A stretch of DNA of 64,000 nt from Cryptomeria japonica (GCF_030272615.1 NC_081406.1:170695361-170759360), one strand, 5' to 3'. Shown: positions 10,417 through 25,599, numbered from the stretch's first letter. The notes: a model not told the origin generated them from the sequence alone. Numbers and translations are program-made.

Positions 10417-11612
10417 TGTTGGCATTTTGATGATTATGTTGTGATTGTCATTGATGGACACACACTTGCTATAAGATCACTTTGAGAATGTATGAATTAT
10501 GCTCAACCGGTAATTGTTCCAAACCGGTATCATGTTGTAGTCTTTAGAATACTGTTGTTATGCAGAAAGTGTTTACCGATCTCAAGTGGCATAAAGACCT
10601 AAGCGGCATAAAGACCTCAAGCGGTTTGAGGATCTCAAGAGGAGCAAAGCAAAGGAACTAAAGCAACAGTTATCATATTTCCAGTCTTCATTTTGACAAA
10701 CCGGTAATTGGTGAAAGTGTGAACCGGCAATCAGTTTAATATTTGAACCGGTATTACTCTGAGTTCCAAACCGACAACCGGCATTTTGTATGAACCGGTA
10801 TCACTTTGTGATGAGTTACCATCCACCGTTTGTTTAGCTGTGCTGACACTCTGGTGGTGCTTTTGTGTTGTGTTACCAAATGTGTCTAGTTACACTGAAC
10901 CAAGAAACTTGTACTATAATCCTATTGGACAGACATGAAATCAGACTCCTTCTTAAGGACATCATGTCTAGGGTTTTAGGTGTGTTGTTAGGGTTTTTGG
11001 TGGTTGATGAGTTTGAGTGTGTTGTAATAGAGTGTGGAGTTTTTTTGAAGACTGAAGTAATGCAACATGCATTAACAATGAGCTTTAATGGATCTAACCA
11101 AGCATACTGTGCTAGTATCTAGATCACTCAGTTGTTGATTACTTACATCTTCGACAAGTCTAAAAACCCTTAACCAGGTAGGCCTGGCAAAGCCTTTGCA
11201 AATCCTCTAACAAGGTGGTTCACATCTATGGATCTTAAATCCTCTCACAAGGTAGTCTTTAATCAGACTTATCTCCTAACAGAGATTGAGATTTCTAACG
11301 GGATTTGTTCTAATAAAGAACATTGTATGACCTTAACCGGTCTGACCCTAACCAGTCTGGTTACTATTCTGCAGATGGTTACTTGTGAGTTTCATCTCAC
11401 CATGGTTTTTCCCATTTGGGTTTCCACGTCAAAATCTCTTATGTTATGGTGATTGTGCTTCTGTGGGTAATGCATTATTTGCTATTTGGTTTGCATGTGT
11501 GCTAACTGGTTTGTTTGCTAAACTGTTTTACCAGTTTACTGCTAGACTGGTAAAGTGTTTAAGTACAGTGATTTTTGGTATACTAATTCACCCCCCCTCT
11601 TAGTATTCATCA
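10417..11612 (+). repeat. 3' LTR of the 7.7-kb non-autonomous element
   Basis: Partner of 3903-5078. It keeps more intact ACCGGT sites (near 10506, 10523, 10701, 10747, 10793 and 11335) than the 5' LTR, where several have decayed by single transitions. It ends CACCCCCCCTCTTAGT then ATTCATCA at 11612. Confidence 0.92.
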
Positions 11613-11881
11613 CCTTCAACTTGAATTGTGGTAGACATGCTCTCAACCTCGGGATTCAATTGTCTCATTGCACAAAAGTTTTGCATTCATTGCCTTTGTG
11701 TGGCCAATTCTGTCTCTCTCTTAGATTGGATGGATATTTCATGTTCCTCTTCAATTGGCACCTCTTCTTCTATGGTATTCAATTTCCTTTCTTCACGAAG
11801 TTGCTTCATTCCTTCTCTCTTTTTTGCATTCTTAGCTTCACGCTCTTCCGGTGTTACATTTTTTGGTCATTTCCTCGGCAT
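11613..11881 (-). pseudogene. unidentified gene, N-terminal fragment (continues at 3902)
   Basis: On the minus strand an ATG at 11881-11879 opens MPRK, then a stop, then PKNVTPEEREAKNAKKREG and MKQLREERKLNTIEEE, a charged helical N-terminus with another stop near 11690. The frame runs into the LTR element and resumes at 3902, where a pattern around the sequence CCTTCAACTT repeats. Both halves share strand and composition and are joined by the target duplication. The function is unknown. After joining across the insertion the gene would still carry several nonsense codons and frameshifts. Confidence 0.6.
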
Positions 11882-12540
11882 GATGATGATTTCTACATGT
11901 ACGTGCACATAAAAGAGAATAAAGTTAATTCATAAAGAGATTTCAAGAGGCATAAGGGGTAGTCCTAATGCATCTATGACTGTCCTAATTATGTTAGTAC
12001 AGTCCTAATGCATCTATGACTATCCTAATTATGCATATGTTAAAATTGATATATGAAATTGAAATTATTTCATGTATTCTTTTTTAAATTATTTCATAAG
12101 ATCTTAAAAAGGATGTATGAAATTGCAAATTTTGTTTTAAACCACTAAACAAATAATTTTCTTATGCAACTTCCTTCAAATGCATTGTTAAATCTAATGT
12201 AAATCTAATAGGATTATAATCAATTTTGACAAAACACTTTTATTTTAACATTTAAACAAAATAAAACTTAATCAGTATTTGAATTCTAAAAACAAGAAAA
12301 TATTACCTCAACTATTCAAATTTGATAAAAAAAACCTATGTTCTTCCTCTTCCATGTTGCCAAATGAAAAAAAAAGGTGGTGGAGAGCTGATGGAATGTA
12401 TAAAATAACCTTGCATAAAATGTCAACACCATGCAAAAAGTGTTTTTTTGTCTGATCATGCACAGAAAGTAGACAAAATGAGAGAATGTGGGCTTGGATC
12501 ACGGGTCAAGGGTCCCATATAACCGTTTTTTAGTGCAACT
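11882..12540. other. AT-rich DNA, no gene seen
   Basis: This probably includes the upstream region of the split minus-strand gene. A short direct repeat of a 'tcctaatgcatctatgact' segment occurs near 11963 and 12003. No convincing ORF or RNA gene was found. Confidence 0.5.
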
Positions 12541-12560
12541 CATTTGGCTAGCGCCAAATG
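12541..12560. repeat. 20-bp palindrome left of the satellite array
   Basis: CATTTGGC-TAGC-GCCAAATG has 8-bp inverted arms around four bases. Three relatives of the same length lie right of the array (16996-17086). None was noticed elsewhere in the window. Confidence 0.75.
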
Positions 12561-12810
12561 GCTTCCATTGAATTTTTTAAAACTTTGATAAATTTCTACT
12601 CTATACCCTATAATATATACTCTATACACTATAGTTTGATAGCCACAACCATACAAATTAAACCATTTAAAACCTATAACAAATACCCTAGATCATATGA
12701 CCCAATATGCTAAATCCTCAACCCTATACAATAACCATAGGCCCTATAACCTGATATGCTAAATCATATGAGGTAAGGATGGGGGGTGAGATATGGAGGG
12801 AGGGGGGAAT

Positions 12811-15800
12811 ATGGTGTCCTAAGGGGTCATAGGATACTATATGACCCGTTAGGACACCATATGACCCCTTAGGACACCATATGACCCATAACGATACTAT
12901 ATGGTGTTCTAAGGGGTCACATGGTGTCCTAAGGGGTCATATTGTGTTCGATGACCCCTTAGGACACCATATGACCCCTTAGGACACAATATGGTGTCGT
13001 TATGGGTTGTATGGTGTCCTAAGGGTTCATATGGTGTCCTATGACCCCCTAGGATGCCATATACCCCCTTAGGTGTCGTTAGGGATCATATTGTGTCTTA
13101 ACGGGTCATATGGTGTGTTATGACCCCTTAGGACACCATATGACCCCTTAGGACACCTTATGTTTTCATTATGGGTCATATGGTGTCCTAAGGGGTCATA
13201 TAGTGTCCTAAGGAATCATCGGACACCATAGGACTATACTGACACTATATGGTGTACTAGGGGGTCATATGGTGTCTTAAGGGGTCATAGGACACCATAC
13301 GAACCATACCGACACCATATGGTGTACTAAGGGGTAATATGGTGTCCTAAGGGGTCATATGACACCATATGACCCCTTAGGACACAATATGACCCCTAAC
13401 GACACCTAAGGGGTCATATGGTGTCCTATGACCCATTAAGACACCGCATAGTGTAGTTATGGGTTGTACGGTGTCTTAAGGGGTCATATGGTGTCCTATG
13501 ACCCCTTAGGACACCATATGGCCCCTTAGTACACCATATGGTGTCATTATGGATCGTATGGTGTCCTAAGGGGTCATATGGTGTTCTATGACCCCTTAGG
13601 ACACCATATGACCCCTTAGAGCATAATATGGTGTCGTCATGGGTTGTATGGTGTCCTAAGGGGTCATATGGTGTCCTATGACCCTTTAGGACACCATATG
13701 ACCCCTTAGGTGTCGTTAGGAATCATATTGTGTCTTAACGGGTCATATGGTGTGTTATGACCCCTTAAGACACAATATGACCCCTTAGGACACCTTACAT
13801 TATCATTATGAGCCATATGGTGTCCTAAGGGGTCATATGGTGTCCTAAGGGATCATAAGACACCTAATGATAGCTTAGGACACCATACTACCCATAATGA
13901 CACCATATGGTGTCCTAAGGGGTCATAGGACACCATATGACCCCTTAGGACACAATGTGAACCCTAACGACATGTAAGGGGTTATATGGTGTCCTAAGGG
14001 GTCATAAGACATGATATGACCTATTAGGACACCATATGACCTCTTAGGACACCATATGACCCATAACGACACTATATGGTGTTCTAAGGGGTGTCCTAAG
14101 GGGTCATACAGTGTCCTATGACCCCTTAGGACACCATATGACCCCTTAGGACACAATATGGGGTTGTTAAGGGTCATAGTGTCGTGAGGGGTCATATTGT
14201 GTCCTATGATCCCTTAGGACACCATATGACCCCTTAGAACACAATATGGTGTCGTCATGGGTCGTATGGTTTCCTAAGGGGTCATATGGTGTCCTATGAC
14301 CCCTTAAGACACCATATGACCCCTTAGGTGTTGTTAGGGATCATATTGTGTCTTAATGGGTCATATGGTGTGTTATGACTCCTTAAGACACAATATGACC
14401 CCTTAGGACACCTTATGTTGTCATTATGGGTCATATGGTATCCTAAGGGATCATAAGACACCTAATGACCGCTTAGGACACCATATGAACCATAATGACA
14501 CCATATGGTGTCCTAAGGGGTCATATGGTGTCCTATGGGTCATATGGTGTCCTAAGGGATCATAAGACACCTAATGACTGCTTAGGACACCATACGACCC
14601 ATAATGACACCATATGGTGTCCTAAGGGGTCATAAGACACCATATGACCCCTTAGGACATAATGTGAACTCTAATGACATGTAAGGGGTTATATGGTGTC
14701 CTAAGGGGTCATAGGACACTATATGACCTGTTAGGACACCATATGACCCCTTAGGACACCATATGACCCATAACAACACTATATGGTGTTCTAAGGGGTC
14801 ACATGATGTCCTAAGAAGTCATCTGGTGTCCTATGACCCCTTAGAACACCATATGACCCCTTAGGACACCATATGACCCCTTAGGACACAATATGGGGTT
14901 GTTAAGGGTCATAGTATCGTGAGGGGTCATATTGTGTCCTATGACCCCTTAGGACACCATATGACCCCTTAGGACACAATATGGGGTTGTTAAGGGTCAT
15001 AGTGTCGTAAGGGGTCATATTGTGTCCTATGACCCCTTAGGATACAATATGTTGTCATTATGGGTCGTATGGTGTCTTAAGGGGTCATATGGTGTCCTAT
15101 GACCCCTTAGGACACCATATGACCCCTTAGGAAACAATATGGTGTCGTTAAGGGTTGTATAGTGTCCTAAGGGGTCATATGGTGTCCTATGACCCCTTAG
15201 GACACACTATGGTGTCATTATGGGTCGTATGGTGTCCTAAGGGGTCATATGGTTTCCTATGGGGCCATAGGACACCATATGACCCCTTAGGTGTTGTTAT
15301 GGATCATATTGTGCCTTAATGGGTCATATGGTGTGTTATGACCCCTGAAGACACCATATGACCCCTTAGGACACCTTATGTTGTCATAATGGGTCATATG
15401 GTGTCCTAAGAGGTCATATGGTATCCTAAGAGATCATAAGACACTTATTAACTGCTTAGGACACCATACGACCCATAATGACACCATATGGTGTCCTAAG
15501 GGGTCATATAGTGTCCTAAGGGGTCATAGGACACTATATGACCCCTTAGGACACAATGTGAACCCTAACGACACGTAAGGGGTTATATGGTGTCCTAAGG
15601 GGTCATATGACACTATATGACTAGTTAGGAAACCATATGACCTCTTAGGACACCATATGACCCATAATGACACTATATGGTGTTCTAAGGGGTCACATGG
15701 TGTCCTAAGGGGTCATGTGGTGTCCTATGACCCCTTAGGACACCATATGACCCCTTAGGATTCAATATGGGGTTGTTAAGGGTCATAGTGTCATGAGGGG

Positions 15801-16695
15801 TCATATTGTGTCCTATGATCCCTTAGGACATAATATGGGGTTGTTAAGGGTCATAGTGCCATAAGGGGTCATATTGTGTCTTATGACCCCTTAGGACACT
15901 ATATGACCCCTTAGGATACAATATGTTGTCGTTATGGGTAGTATGGTGTCCTATGACCCCTTAGGACACCATATGACTCCTTAGGAGACAATATGGTGTC
16001 ATTATGGGTCATATGGTTTCCTAAGGGGTAATATGGTGTCCTATGGGGTCATAGGACACCATATTACCCCTTAGGTGTTGTTAGGGATCATATTGTTTCT
16101 TAACATATCATATGGTGTGTTATGACCCCTTAAGACACCATATGACCCCTTAGGACATTTTATGTTGTCATTATGGGTCATATGGTGTCCTAAGGGGTCA
16201 TATGGTGTCCTAAGGGATCATTGGACACCATAGAACCATACTAACACCATATGGTGTAATCATAGGACCATACTGACACCATGTGGTGTACTAGGGGGTC
16301 ATACTGTGTCCTAAGGGGTCATAGGAAACCATACGAAACATATTGACACCATATGGTGTACTGAGGAGTCATATGGTGTCCTAAGGGGTCATAGGACACC
16401 ATATGACCCCTTAGGACACAATATGACCCCTAATGACACCTAAGGGGTTATATGGTATCCTACGACCCATTAAGACACCATATGGTGTCGTTATGGGTTG
16501 TATGGTGGCCTAAGGGGTCATATGGTGTCCTATGACCACTTAGGACACCATATGGTGTTGTTATGGGTCCTATGGTAACCTAAGAGGTCATATGGTTTCC
16601 TATGACCCCTTAGGACACCACATGACCCCTTAGGTGTCATTAGGGGTCATATTGTGTCCTAAGGGGTCATATGGTGTCCTATGACCCCTTAGGAC
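12811..16695. repeat. 3.9-kb satellite of a roughly 20-bp unit in both orientations
   Basis: The unit is close to GGTGTCCTAAGGGGTCATAT and its reverse complement, ATATGACCCCTTAGGACACC, occurs about as often. The two interleave through shared CATATG and CCTAAGG-like cores. Variants (cattatgggt, gttatgggtc, ttaggtgtcgtt) break the pattern and recur every several hundred bp, which indicates higher-order units. Because direct and inverted copies alternate, single strands can fold extensively. Open frames here (for example 13923-14195 on the minus strand) arise from the repeat and are not genes. Confidence 0.95.
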
Positions 16696-16950
16696 CTAGA
16701 GAGAGGAGGGAGTGAGGAAGAAACTGAGGGAAAGAGGTGAGAGAGGGAATTAGATGGGTGTAAGGATGGAGAGGGAGATAGCTTGAGGGATAGGGGAATA
16801 AGGGAATTGTGAGAGCTAGAGAGGGGAGGGACAAAGAAGAGTATGTATCTATAAGAATGAAGAGCCTGAGAAGAGGTAAGGAGGGAGAGAGAATATGAGA
16901 TCTAGTTCATAGAGAGAGATGGAACTACGAGGGAAGGGAGATAAAGAAGG
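16696..16950 (+). repeat. GA-rich tract right of the satellite
   Basis: About 250 bp of degenerate gagaggagg/gagagagg purine-rich sequence follows directly on the array. A shorter gggggg/gaggg run (12778-12810) stands at its left edge. No coding potential was seen. Confidence 0.7.
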
Positions 16951-16995
16951 GAGAGTTGAGATGGGGGTTTCTATGTACACATTTGGTGCTCTCCC

Positions 16996-17086
16996 TATTT
17001 GGTGTGCAACAAATGTGGAATATGGACCACATTTGGTGCGCGCCAAATGGGAAAACCCATTCATCACATTTGGCGTGCACCAAATG
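16996..17086. repeat. cluster of three 20-bp palindromes right of the satellite
   Basis: TATTTGGTGTGCAACAAATG (16996-17015, imperfect), CATTTGGTGCGCGCCAAATG (17030-17049) and CATTTGGCGTGCACCAAATG (17067-17086). A half copy, CATTTGGTGC, lies near 16980. Length and arms match the left palindrome at 12541-12560, so the array is bracketed by one motif family. Confidence 0.75.
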
Positions 17087-17089
17087 ACC

Positions 17090-18590
17090 CTCTTTGGGAA
17101 ACACCAAACCTATGGGTTGGATTTTCCTTGGGCATCCAACCCAAAGGTTTGGATGACCATTTCAGGCTAGAGACGTGTTTTTATCAAAACATTGAAAATT
17201 TTGACATATTTTTGGTCGTGCTCTCCGTTAGGTTTGCACATGTTTCAATGAAGTTAAAAAAAATACCATGTTAAATCTGAGCTCTCTCTTAGCTATCCAA
17301 CAATGTAATTTATTTCAAATTTTGATTTTGTTAAGTCTTTCATCTATAATTTCTTTTGTCAGTGTGTCCATTTTTTGTCAAAAACCAACATGCACTATTT
17401 TGGGTATAGATTTTTACACGTTCATCAGATTTTGAAAAAACTTGCATTTTTAGAAACTAGACTCCATTCTACACAATTTTTAATTTTTTTTTTTCATTTT
17501 TTATTAGTTTTCAATGATTTTAGGGGGGAGCATGTTGAAATTTTTATTTTTCAGGATGTGCCCACTTTGAAAATTAGTAAAAAATCATATACTCATTAAA
17601 AAATTAGCTGAAAAATCTGGCATAAATTACAAGGTGTTAGCTAATTTATCACACAAGCGATTTTAAAAATTCAAAAAAAAAGTTAACATTTTAGGGGGCC
17701 CACAACAGACGCTATGTTATGTTTTTTGCATAAAAATAGAACCACTTTTTGTGACCCCCCTTTTTGAAGCCCTTAATCTCCACCATTTTCAAAAAAAATT
17801 AGTAGTTTAGAAAGTAGTCTTGAAGTACTCTGACTCTTGTTCTTGTTGCATCTTCAAATTTGGAGTGTAATTAGGTTCAATTTGTCGTTGAAGTTCAGAC
17901 ATTGCTGATTTCAGAAAAAAAAAAAAAAAAGAAAAAAGTGGCATCTTAAGACCCCCTTTTGTTACCACAACTTGGTGCATATACCCACTTATCCAACCTA
18001 CTTACCCCATACCATATCCTATACCTTAAATATTAAAAAATACACTTTCTATTTCATGCCTTTACCCTAAGTCATTATTTCATTAACCTAGAATCTTACA
18101 ACTCATACATACACCCTTTATCCGCATAATGGTTCCATCCATCCTCTATATTTTCCTCTACCATAGATACACTATTTCATAAAATAGATCAAGTAGAAGA
18201 AAATATAGATAGAAAACCTAATGATAGTGATGAATTTTTGGATGCTACACATGCACTAAGTTATCTTATGTTAATGTAGCATATCCCTTGCCTAAAGTAT
18301 TTGGAGCAGTTTGGTTTTGAATTATAACGTAATAGGTGGCCCTAATATACATATTTGATATATCTTATACAACTACATGTTTAGAATTTCTTTATGATCA
18401 CAGGTTAAGAAATCTAAGGGTACATGCACTAAACATGGGATTGGTTGAAGATAAGCTTGTGGAGAGAAATCCCTCTATCAATTATGAAGTTTCAAAGACT
18501 AAAATAGATATTTGTGCAATTATTCTGATCTTTAATAAATGTTGAAAGACAATAAAGCATTCAAAACAAAACAAAACAACTCTTTATACC
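17090..18590. other. AT-rich DNA, no gene seen
   Basis: Contains poly-A/poly-T runs (about 17476-17492 and 17917-17933) and C-runs (accccccttttt near 17752; accccctttt near 17951). No ORF with coding character and no recognised element. Confidence 0.5.
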
Positions 18591-19704
18591 TTTTTCTCAC
18601 CTCCTCTAATTGAGCTTGAAGTGGTGTGCACCCAATGCTCCACTTGATTTTCTCATAGTGATGATAGATTGTGGATTGCTCTCTACTACAAAACAAAGGA
18701 TAATGATTAAATGATGAGGATGGATTGGCTTATGTGAGACAAGATTTTGGCATAGTAATGGTATTATGGATGTTTTTTGATCTCAAATGGACAACATAAG
18801 AATGCTCAAAGGGTGAATGATTTGTGAGGAGTGGAGACTCCAATTTATAGATTGGAGGGTCCCCAAATGGATGGCCAGGATCAAAGATGAATGAAAGGCT
18901 AGGATTAAAAGAATGTGAGAGAGAATTGAGAGAACAAAGTGGGAGGTCCAAGATATTTCCCATAAAGACATTTCTTATCTCCACATTTCTCAAGTACATG
19001 GGGAAGAGTTCCCCAAGTACCTTGGGAAGAGAGGAAAGGAATATAAAGTTCCTTAGAAGAGGACACGAGGAATTGAAAATTTTGAAAGAAGAGGATGTGT
19101 GGGAAGAATACAAGAGAAAGGAATTTGAAATTTCTTGGGAAGAGGGGGCATGGGGAGATTCAAGGAATTTGAAATTCCTTGGAAGAGCCTAAGTTGGTGC
19201 ATTTAAGGTTTGGAAGGTGGGATGGGAAAGCCATTTATGGCAAAGAGTTGACCCAAGGTGATTAGGGATGTGCAAATGATTGAGAGGACTGATTAGGTGG
19301 GTTAATGGGGGATTAGAGTGCAAGTGGGCAAGTTAGGAGGATAGGACATGGGGAGAAAGAATGGGTGGAGGAATATACAATTGGAGGAAATGATAAGCAT
19401 TATTAGGGTATGATTAAATAGGCTAGATGATGAGATTAAGAATGGTGATTTATATGAATCAAGGGATTAGCTAATTAATTGGAATTAATTAACTATTTAG
19501 GATTTAAAAGGAATATTGGAATAAATGATTCTAGAAGAATAAGGAATATAATTAATTTTGATGAATTAATTGTAAGGGCTAAGGTCATAAAATTAATTAA
19601 AATATAATTTAATTAATTTTAAGAAGAAGAAGACCAACATAATTAATTTATGTAGAAAGACTAAATTAATTAAATATTAATTTAATTAATTTTAGATGTC
19701 TACA
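18590..19704 (-). repeat. LTR-like remnant (TTAATTAA-rich), probably a solo gypsy LTR
   Basis: Read on the minus strand, a TGTAGACATC terminus at about 19704 is followed by a TTAATTAA-rich segment and, further in, a TATAAATTGGAG box (near 18850). This is the same layout as the authenticated LTR at 41342-42441, which starts TGTATACACC on that strand. No internal retroelement genes adjoin it. The low-coordinate border is not defined and no target duplication was found. Confidence 0.35.
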
Positions 19705-21300
19705 CATGTTTACATGATTATTTTCTTCGTTTAGATGATAAAATATGACAATACATATTATAATATAAAAAATACACATCAAACTTTTAAAATAAATTTT
19801 AAATATTAAAAACACGTAAAATATATTATCTAAAAGATGAAATTACAAACATGGTAATATAAAAGATAATAAAATGACATAGACTATCCAATATAATTAA
19901 TATGTTTGACATAAAAACACAAAGATAAAATAAATTACAAAAACAAAGACAATCATACACCAAATATTCTAAAAACAAAAGGAAACTAAAAGTGCTACAC
20001 TAAAAACAATGGTATGAGAAAAAATTATATTATATTTAAAAAGTTATAGAAGAAATCAAGATGAGAAAAATAATTAATTGATACTAGTAGGTTATCCACC
20101 TTGTCTATAACTCTCTCTCACACATACATCCACACACACATATATATATATATATATGCGCAAATATTGACTATTTAATTTATGATGCTACCTGAAAAAG
20201 GTCAACTATTACTAACGAACACGTGATACACTTATTCTAAGATTAAAGTCATACAAGAAACCTTTTTATAGTTTGAAGATTTCAAACTTTGAAAATTTAG
20301 ATTAATGCAGGTTGTGCATGCAAGGAGTGCCCAATAAATAGAAGTATAGATTCCTATTGCTGCATACATAGGAATTTTAATATTAATTTTGTTTAAATTT
20401 TATTATAGATAGGTAAATAGTAATAAATTTAATATAATTATTTTAAATAATAATATAATAAGTTGAATTAAATAAATTATGGATTGTTTTTTTAATTTTA
20501 TTTTATTTTAAATTTTTAAATTTTGATTTTATTTATAATTTTTGGTTTTCAAGTTTAATTTTAATTTTAGTCAATTAAATATAGTTTATTTTTGTTTTTA
20601 ATATTTAATAAGAATTATCAATTTAATTATTTAAATTTGAATTATTTAAGAAATTAATTATATTTATTTTTCAATTTATAATATTTTTTATTTGTTAATA
20701 TTGAGTTTATTTTTTATTAATGTCAATATTGTGTGTATTAAATTAATTATAATTTTAGGTATAATTCATTAATATGTCAATTCTAATTAGAATCATCATT
20801 TTAATTATTTAAATTTGATTTATTTAAAAAACTAATTATATTTATTTTCTAATTTATAATATTTTTCTTTGTTAATATTGAATTAATCTTTTGATTAAGG
20901 TCAATATCGTGTGTATTATATTAATTATAATTGTAGAAATAACTCATTAATATTTCAATTCTAATAAATTAAAAACTAGTTTACTTTTTTATTTAATTAA
21001 TTATTAACTTAACAATTTATTAGTCATTGTTAATTTTAAAAAAATATTATTTTTATTACTATTTAGATGTTGATATATCATTTGATATCCACACTAAATG
21101 CACAAATATATCATTTTGTACAATTATTCTTGATAGATTCCTTCCCACTACCACAACAAAAAAAAGAATCACACAGGTGACTTGATAGATAGAAAATATG
21201 ACATAATAAATAATAAATATACTGTATAATTAGTCAATTATATAATTAGAAAAAAATAATTTTAAATATAATTTTTTAAAAATATTATAAATTAACTTAT
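19705..21300. other. very AT-rich DNA with a 178-bp tandem duplication
   Basis: No ORF. Two diverged copies of about 178 bp occupy roughly 20609-20786 and 20787-20965; 'gtcaatattgtgtgtatta' near 20722 recurs near 20900 with one change. A short (TA)n follows a CACACACA run near 20130-20156. Confidence 0.65.
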
Positions 21301-21302
21301 AT

Positions 21303-24979
<3,677 letters not shown>

Positions 24980-24980
<1 letters not shown>

Positions 24981-25588
24981 AGTCTCCTTTGTTGAGTTGA
25001 CTTTCACATGGATATGAGTCATATAATTTCTCTTTGGATTCTTGAAGATCTTGATATCATTCATGTACTTGTATGTGTATGCTTGATGTACATTGATGCT
25101 TGATGGATGCTCATGAATGTGATCTTTGATGCATTGCCTAGGTATGAGAGAGCATGAGTAGGAGAGAACCTATGGGATAAGGAAATATTTGAGACCTTAA
25201 CTTACAGGTGCTTGCATGATGATGTAAATAATTAAGATTAAATGTCATGGATGGATAAATGAGATGCACTTAGGAAATTAGATCATATGCAATGAGACAC
25301 CTTTTACTCAAATTATTTTAAGTAATCATGGAGAGAAATATTTGTATTTAAATTTAATTGATTTATTTAAAAGGAATGAGAGAATATTTAATTACTTAAT
25401 TTGATAAGGGTTGAAGTGGATTTAACTTATTTTCATTCAATAATGGAGTGGGTGTGGATTTAATTTAATTAACTTAATAATGAATTAGGGCTAGATAAAA
25501 TTATCTAATTCAAATAAGTGGAGCAAATTTTGGATGAAATTATTAATCTTAAAAATAATTTATTTTTATGAGATGTTAGGTATCTACA
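24980..25588 (-). repeat. possible LTR-like remnant
   Basis: A TGTAGATACC-type terminus on the minus strand at 25588 is followed inward by TTAATTAA/TTATTTAA-rich DNA, resembling the start of the LTR at 42441. The other end and a target duplication are not visible. Confidence 0.25.
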
Positions 25589-25599
25589 ATTATTAAGCA

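Larger units (their letters stand above)
3903..11612 (+). mobile_element. non-autonomous Sirevirus-like LTR retrotransposon with gag and a large unknown ORF
   Basis: A complete 7,710-bp element with LTRs of 1,176 and 1,196 bp, TGTTGG...ATCA ends, a near-perfect 5-bp target duplication, an initiator-Met-type primer site and a polypurine tract touching the 3' LTR. Inside are a decayed gag with zinc knuckles (5129-6409) and a second long ORF (6851-10107). No protease, integrase, RT or RNase H motif is present in any frame. The CCCCCCCTCT motif near the LTR end, repeated GGGGGAG tracts and abundant ACCGGT palindromes recall Sireviruses of the copia superfamily. It resembles TR-GAG-type non-autonomous elements but carries an extra ORF. 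The LTRs differ by about 5% over the first 420 bp (counted by eye), mostly transitions, so the insertion is old. Confidence 0.9.

Noticed and set aside
13923-14195. A 90-codon minus-strand open frame of YDPLGHH-like repeats
   Set aside because: It lies wholly in the satellite and repeats with the unit; no start context or non-repeat part.
12811-16695. CRISPR-like array
   Set aside because: The units abut without unique spacers, occur in both orientations, and the genome is a plant's.
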